From: JAYGED01 sp046582565
GTDB taxonomy: Bacteria; Pseudomonadota; Alphaproteobacteria; JAAXGF01
Direction of reading: 5' to 3'
Assembly (NCBI GenBank): GCA_046582565.1
Contig: JAYGED010000265.1
Coordinates: 1 to 19,153 of the forward strand
DNA: 19,153 nt
Shown here: piece after piece, positions 15,902-19,153 of the stretch
How positions within the stretch are numbered: position 1 is the first letter of the stretch
How the letters are laid out: every line of letters starts with the position of its first letter
Program-made: the position numbers and the translations under genes
Notes under the pieces: model-generated
The model's database searches: none
Seen by the model: the letters and a program-made list of their open reading frames with translations, nothing else
What the model was told of the DNA's origin: nothing

Positions 15902-16365
15902 TGTCTGACGATCTGCGCGATCTCTACCAGGAGGTCATCCTCGACCACGCCAAGAATCCGCGCAATTACGGCGCGCCCGAACAGGACGGCAACCAAAGTC
16001 ATCGCCTGGCCCACGGCAACAACCCGCTCTGCGGTGACCGCCTGACGCTCCATGTCACCGTCGCCGATGGGCTGGTCCAGGGCGCCCGCTTCGAAGGTGA
16101 CGGCTGCGCCATCTCCATGGCTTCGGCGTCCTTGATGACCGAGGCGGTCAAGGGCAAGCCCGAGGCCGAGGTGCGCGACCTGTTCGAACGCTTCCACGAA
16201 ATGATGACCGTCGAGGATGCCGAGCCCGATCCCGACAGCCTCGACAAGCTCGCTGTTTTCTCCGGCGTGCGCGAGTTTCCCGTGCGCGTGAAATGCGCCA
16301 CCCTGGCGTGGCACACCCTGATCGCGGCGCTTGACGGCAGCGATGACGCCACCACCGAGGTTTGA
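15901..16365 (+). CDS. sufU: SufU-like sulfur-transfer protein (IscU/NifU-N fold)
   Basis: This 154-residue protein has the IscU fold with ligands Cys44, Asp46, Cys69 and Cys132 (N-P-L-C-G-D, G-D-G-C-A-I-S, V-K-C-A-T-L-A-W), in register with Bacillus SufU Cys41, Asp43, Cys66 and Cys128. The roughly 20-residue insertion before the last cysteine (D-S-L-D-K-L-A-V-F-S-G-V-R-E-F-P-V-R) and lack of the Hsc-binding L-P-P-V-K motif distinguish SufU from IscU. In Bacillus, SufU uses bound zinc to accept persulfide sulfur from SufS; that role is inferred here. The ATG at 15901 overlaps the sufS stop (TGATG). No sufE is present, which fits SufU replacing it. Confidence 0.93.
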   Translation: MSDDLRDLYQEVILDHAKNPRNYGAPEQDGNQSHRLAHGNNPLCGDRLTLHVTVADGLVQGARFEGDGCAISMASASLMTEAVKGKPEAEVRDLFERFHEMMTVEDAEPDPDSLDKLAVFSGVREFPVRVKCATLAWHTLIAALDGSDDATTEV

Positions 16366-16366
16366 T

Positions 16367-16699
16367 GTGACACTGGCAAGCGACGAACTCGATATAGAAG
16401 CGACTAAACAGGCCGTGATCGAGGCGCTGCGTACGGTCTATGATCCGGAGATTCCGGTCTCGCTCTACGACCTCGGCCTGATCTATGACATCATCATAGC
16501 GCCCACCGGCAAGGTCGATATCGTCATGACCCTGACCGCTCCGGGCTGCCCGGTCGCCGACATTCTGCCCATGGAAGTCGAAAAGGCGGCGCGATCCGTG
16601 GACGGCGTCACCTCGGCCCGTGTCGAGCTGGTGTTCGATCCGCCCTGGCGCCCCGACATGATGTCGGAAGCCGCCCGCCTGGAACTCGGCATGTTCTAA
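16367..16699 (+). CDS. sufT: SufT / MIP18-family (DUF59) Fe-S maturation protein
   Basis: The protein is a single DUF59 domain of 110 residues: V-Y-D-P-E-I-P-V-S-L-Y-D-L-G-L-I-Y (conserved Asp26), then M-T-L-T-A-P-G-C-P with the reactive Cys61 found throughout the family, and F-D-P-P-W-R-P-D-M-M-S at the end. SufT proteins help mature or supply clusters under high demand. A GTG at 16367 is preferred because GAGG lies six bases upstream and it starts two bases after the sufU stop; an ATG at 16343 in the same frame, inside sufU, would add eight residues. It is the last gene of the suf operon in this window; no sufA follows. Confidence 0.9.
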   Translation: MTLASDELDIEATKQAVIEALRTVYDPEIPVSLYDLGLIYDIIIAPTGKVDIVMTLTAPGCPVADILPMEVEKAARSVDGVTSARVELVFDPPWRPDMMSEAARLELGMF

Positions 16700-16731
16700 G
16701 ATCGCTTCCAATGACACTGAGAACTGGCTAC

Positions 16732-16745
16732 GGTTGAATACAACC
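16732..16745 (+). terminator. Weak hairpin after the suf operon
   Basis: GGTTG and CAACC flank an AATA loop 33 bases after the sufT stop. The stem has five pairs and is not followed by a T run, so terminator function is doubtful. The rest of 16700-16800 shows only two G6 runs; the second lies close before the TTG of the next gene and may be its ribosome site. Confidence 0.25.
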
Positions 16746-16800
16746 TAAAGAGTTATCCGGGGGGATATCGGCTCATTAAGAAAAGCCTGGGGGGTTAATC

Positions 16801-18365
16801 TTGTTCATCACCGAAATAGCGCTTCCGACGGACGAATATCTTGCGGCCCTGATCAATCCGCCACCCGTCGACGTCGACGGCACGCCCTTCAATATTCTCC
16901 ACGACGGCGCGCTGGGATACGACAAGCGCGGTCAGCGTGTTCTACAAGGACAGCGAGGCGCGCGCCTGGACGGCTGCGGAAATCGCTTTCGAGAATGCCG
17001 GCTATGCGAGCTGGTCCGTGGTCGCCAACATTGATTTTACGCAGGTGACGAGCGAAAGCGATGCCGACATCGTGGTGTCGCTTGCCAACGACGCCATATT
17101 CGGCGAGGTGGATATCCTCGCCGATTCCGGAATACCCTCAACCGGCATCTCGCCCATTCCAACGCGCTACAACTATACGGTCGAGTCGTGGGACTCGCTT
17201 GACGAAGGCGGCGACGGCCGGGTGACCATCATCCATGAAATCGGTCATTCCATCGGCCTTGAGCACCCGCACGACGGCACTCTTATTTTCGGCGTCCCCC
17301 AAGGCGGCGAACTGGAATCCGGCACCAACGCGCTGAACCAGAACATCTGGACCGTCATGGGCTATGTGACCGGCTGGACCGGCCAGCCCAGGACCGGCCT
17401 TCACCTTCGGCGGACCGGCGACCCCAATGGCCTTCGACATCGCGGCAATTCAGTTTCTGTACGGCGCCAGGGCGGCAAACACGGACGATACGACCTACAC
17501 ATTGGTGACCGCGAATGCGACTGGCACGGGCTGGAAGGCAATCTGGGATACGGCGGGCACGGACACCATTTCCGCAGCCGCCTCAACCTCGACCGTCACG
17601 ATCAACCTCAATGACGCCCCCCTCGACGGCAGCGTCAACGCGGGCGGGTTCGTATCCTGGCAATCCGACATCCAGGGCGGCTATACCATTGCCAACGGCG
17701 TCTCCATCGAAAACGCCATCGGCGGCAGCGGCAACGATATCCTGATCGGAAATGAGTCCGACAACAGCCTGACAGGCAGTGCCGGCAACGATACCCTGAC
17801 GGGGAATGCCGGCGCCGACACCATCGATGGCGGCGCCGGGCTGGACATATCCGCCTACAGCATCGCCTCCAGCTCCGCGACCACGACGGTCAGCGATGGC
17901 GTCATCACCACCAACGACGGCTCCGGCGCGGACATCCTGACCAATGTGGAGCGCCTGAGCTATTCCGACGGTTTCCTGGCTTTCGACACGACCGGCGCCG
18001 CGGGACAGACCTACCGCCTGTATCAAGCCGCTTTCGATCGAACACCGGATACGCCCGGCCTGTCGCACAATGTAAATCTTTTCGATAACGGCTTAACGTT
18101 AAAACAGCTTTCAGACGCCTTTCTCGCAAGCGCCGAGTTTATTGCACTCTACGGCGCCGATTCATCCAATACTGTCTTGCTCACGGCGTTTTATGCAAAC
18201 GTGCTGAACCGCGCGCCCGACACAGCAGGATTCAACGGCTGGAACGATCTCCTGACCAGCGGCACATTGGATCGCGCCGACGTGCTGATCGGTTTCAGTG
18301 AAAGCCTTGAAAATATCGCCCTGGTCGGCAGCGCTATCGAAAATGGTATCTGGCTCGGCGCCTGA
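16801..18365 (+). pseudogene. Serralysin-like M10 metalloprotease with RTX repeats and DUF4214 tail, broken by two frameshifts
   Basis: Three successive frames make one recognisable secreted protease. From the TTG at 16801 the first frame runs to the shift at about 16912-16924. The second holds the zinc site H-E-I-G-H-S-I-G-L-E-H (17234-17266) and the Met-turn T-V-M-G-Y. A second shift at about 17387-17390 (extra C in CAGCCCAGG) moves to the third frame, which gives F-T-F-G-G-P, then the M10_C hallmark M-A-F-D-I-A-A-I-Q-F-L-Y-G-A, RTX repeats (G-G-S-G-N-D and G-S-A-G-N-D-T-L-T-G) and a DUF4214-like C-terminus with two Y/N-R-x-P-D-T repeats. Such proteins are exported by type I secretion, but no transporter genes are adjacent. 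Removing one base at each point restores a single frame of about 520 codons, so sequence error is possible. Confidence 0.75.
17721..17846 (+). repeat. RTX calcium-binding nonapeptide repeats within the protease gene
   Basis: About four degenerate glycine- and aspartate-rich units (G-G-S-G-N-D-I-L-I, G-N-E-S-D-N-S-L-T, G-S-A-G-N-D-T-L-T, G-N-A-G-A-D-T-I-D) end with G-G-A-G-L-D. Such repeats form a beta-roll that binds calcium after secretion. Confidence 0.8.
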
Positions 18366-18378
18366 TTAAGATCAGGCG
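18359..18378. terminator. Shared hairpin covering both convergent stop codons
   Basis: CGCCTGAT and ATCAGGCG form a perfect 8-bp stem around a TAAG loop. The TGA of the protease gene (18363-18365) and that of the radical SAM gene (18372-18374, minus strand) lie within the two arms. A short A run follows on the plus strand, giving a U run for the minus-strand gene's neighbour only weakly. It could be a compact bidirectional terminator. Confidence 0.45.
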
Positions 18379-19153
18379 AAATCCGCCAGCCTGACAGCCT
18401 GTCTTTTGCGGCCCCAATTGCCGGGTTGGCCGTCGAACACCCCGGCGCAAACCGTGCCGCAGTTTACGCAGGCAGCCCCGGCGTCGAGCTTCCAGGCGCC
18501 CAGCTCATACCAGTCCCTCTCGATCAGCCGGCGATTGCAAGTCGAACAATAGGTGCTCGCCCCGGCGGGGTCGTGGACATTGCCGGTATAGGGATAATGA
18601 ATGCCGTTCTTGAGCGCGATCTGGCGCGCCCGGTTCAGGGTCGCGGGCGGGGTGCTGGGCGTATCAAGCATCTTCCAGTCCGGATGAAAGGCGCTGAAAT
18701 GCAGCGGCACGTCGGGGCCGAGGTTTTCCATCACCCACTGGGTAAGCGCCTCGATCTCGCCCTCTGAATCATTCTCGCCGGGGATCAGCAGGGTGGTGAT
18801 TTCGAACCAGACATCGGTCTCCTGCTTGAGATAGACCAGGGTCTCGAGCACCGCGCCCAACTCGGCGCTGCAAAGCTTTTTGTAGAACGACTCGGTGAAG
18901 CCCTTGAGGTCGACATTGGCGGCGTCCATATGGCCGTAGAACTCGGCGCGCGGCGCAGGGCAGACATAGCCCGCGGTCACGGCTACGCATTTCACGCCGA
19001 CATCGTGACAGGCGGCGGCTACATCGATGGCGTATTCATGGAAGATCACCGGATCGTTGTAGGTGAAGGCGACGCTCGCGCAGCCCAGCTCCTTGGCGCG
19101 CGCCGCGATCTGCTCGGGGGTCGCCTCGGACTGGAGCCGGTCGTTCGTGCGCG
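18372..19153 (-). CDS. amrS: AmmeMemoRadiSam system radical SAM enzyme AmrS (partial, N-terminus outside window)
   Basis: About 260 C-terminal residues are visible; the frame is open to the window edge, so the N-terminal CxxxCxxC cluster motif is not seen. The visible part matches AmrS: S-V-A-F-T-Y-N-D-P-V-I-F-H-E-Y, D-A-A-N-V-D-L-K-G-F, I-T-T-L-L-I-P-G-E-N-D-S, P-L-H-F-S-A-F-H-P-D-W-K-M, and G-N-V-H-D. The tail has two cysteine pairs (C-S-T-C, C-V-N-C) spaced like a zinc knuckle, as in many AmrS proteins. The family is a radical SAM enzyme usually encoded beside AMMECR1 and Memo homologues; neither is visible here, but the upstream side is cut off. The GTG at 19049 is internal, not a start. 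Confidence 0.9.
   Translation of the reverse strand, partial: RTNDRLQSEATPEQIAARAKELGCASVAFTYNDPVIFHEYAIDVAAACHDVGVKCVAVTAGYVCPAPRAEFYGHMDAANVDLKGFTESFYKKLCSAELGAVLETLVYLKQETDVWFEITTLLIPGENDSEGEIEALTQWVMENLGPDVPLHFSAFHPDWKMLDTPSTPPATLNRARQIALKNGIHYPYTGNVHDPAGASTYCSTCNRRLIERDWYELGAWKLDAGAACVNCGTVCAGVFDGQPGNWGRKRQAVRLADFA

Noticed and set aside
16365..16367. ATG overlapping the sufU stop as start of sufT
   Set aside because: It is out of frame with the DUF59 domain; the GTG at 16367 is in frame.

Overview
The window is GC-rich, densely packed Gram-negative DNA, most likely from an alphaproteobacterium. A Rhodospirillales-like lineage is my inference from the suf gene order (Rrf2 regulator, sufB, sufC, sufD, sufS, sufU-like, sufT) and the general character of the neighbours; no rRNA or other phylogenetic marker is present to settle it. 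There is no insertion sequence, CRISPR array, phage module or origin that I can support.

Left part (1-2824). The tail of an azlC-type gene runs into azlD (branched-chain amino acid export). It is followed on the minus strand by a dienelactone-hydrolase-family enzyme and a small DUF1971 cupin-like protein. Next come a rho-independent-type hairpin, a tRNA-Ser(GCU) gene with encoded CCA and a well-placed sigma70-like promoter, and a YfcG-like glutathione transferase whose stop codon overlaps the start of an unrecognised 71-residue gene.

Middle part (2895-10523). On the minus strand lies a class III adenylate/guanylate cyclase with a membrane anchor and TPR tail, cut near its C-terminus by an apparent one-base frameshift. 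Beside it is a translationally coupled pair of exported proteins: a ChaN-like haem-binding domain fused to a PDZ domain, then an M1-like zinc peptidase. On the plus strand there follow a possible 27-residue membrane peptide, a nested inverted repeat, and a receiver-domain response regulator with an unrecognised helical C-terminal half. An O-antigen-ligase-type membrane protein on the minus strand closes this part.

Right part (10524-16699). This is a complete SUF iron-sulfur assembly operon on the plus strand. Its first gene is an IscR-like Rrf2 regulator with three conserved cysteines. The genes are tightly packed, several with overlapping stop and start codons. SufS mobilises sulfur from cysteine, SufU is the probable sulfur acceptor, SufBCD is the scaffold/ATPase complex, and SufT is a maturation factor. 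The region just upstream has a candidate promoter embedded in two overlapping inverted repeats, a plausible operator for autoregulation by cluster status.

End (16801-19153). A serralysin-like M10 metalloprotease with RTX repeats and a DUF4214-type tail is broken by two apparent one-base shifts. It converges on the C-terminal part of a radical SAM enzyme of the AmmeMemoRadiSam group (AmrS), which runs off the window. The two stop codons sit inside one 8-bp hairpin. I found no wholly new multi-gene system. The most interesting items are the suf operator architecture, the broken secreted protease, the small uncharacterised genes and the nested inverted repeat before the response regulator.
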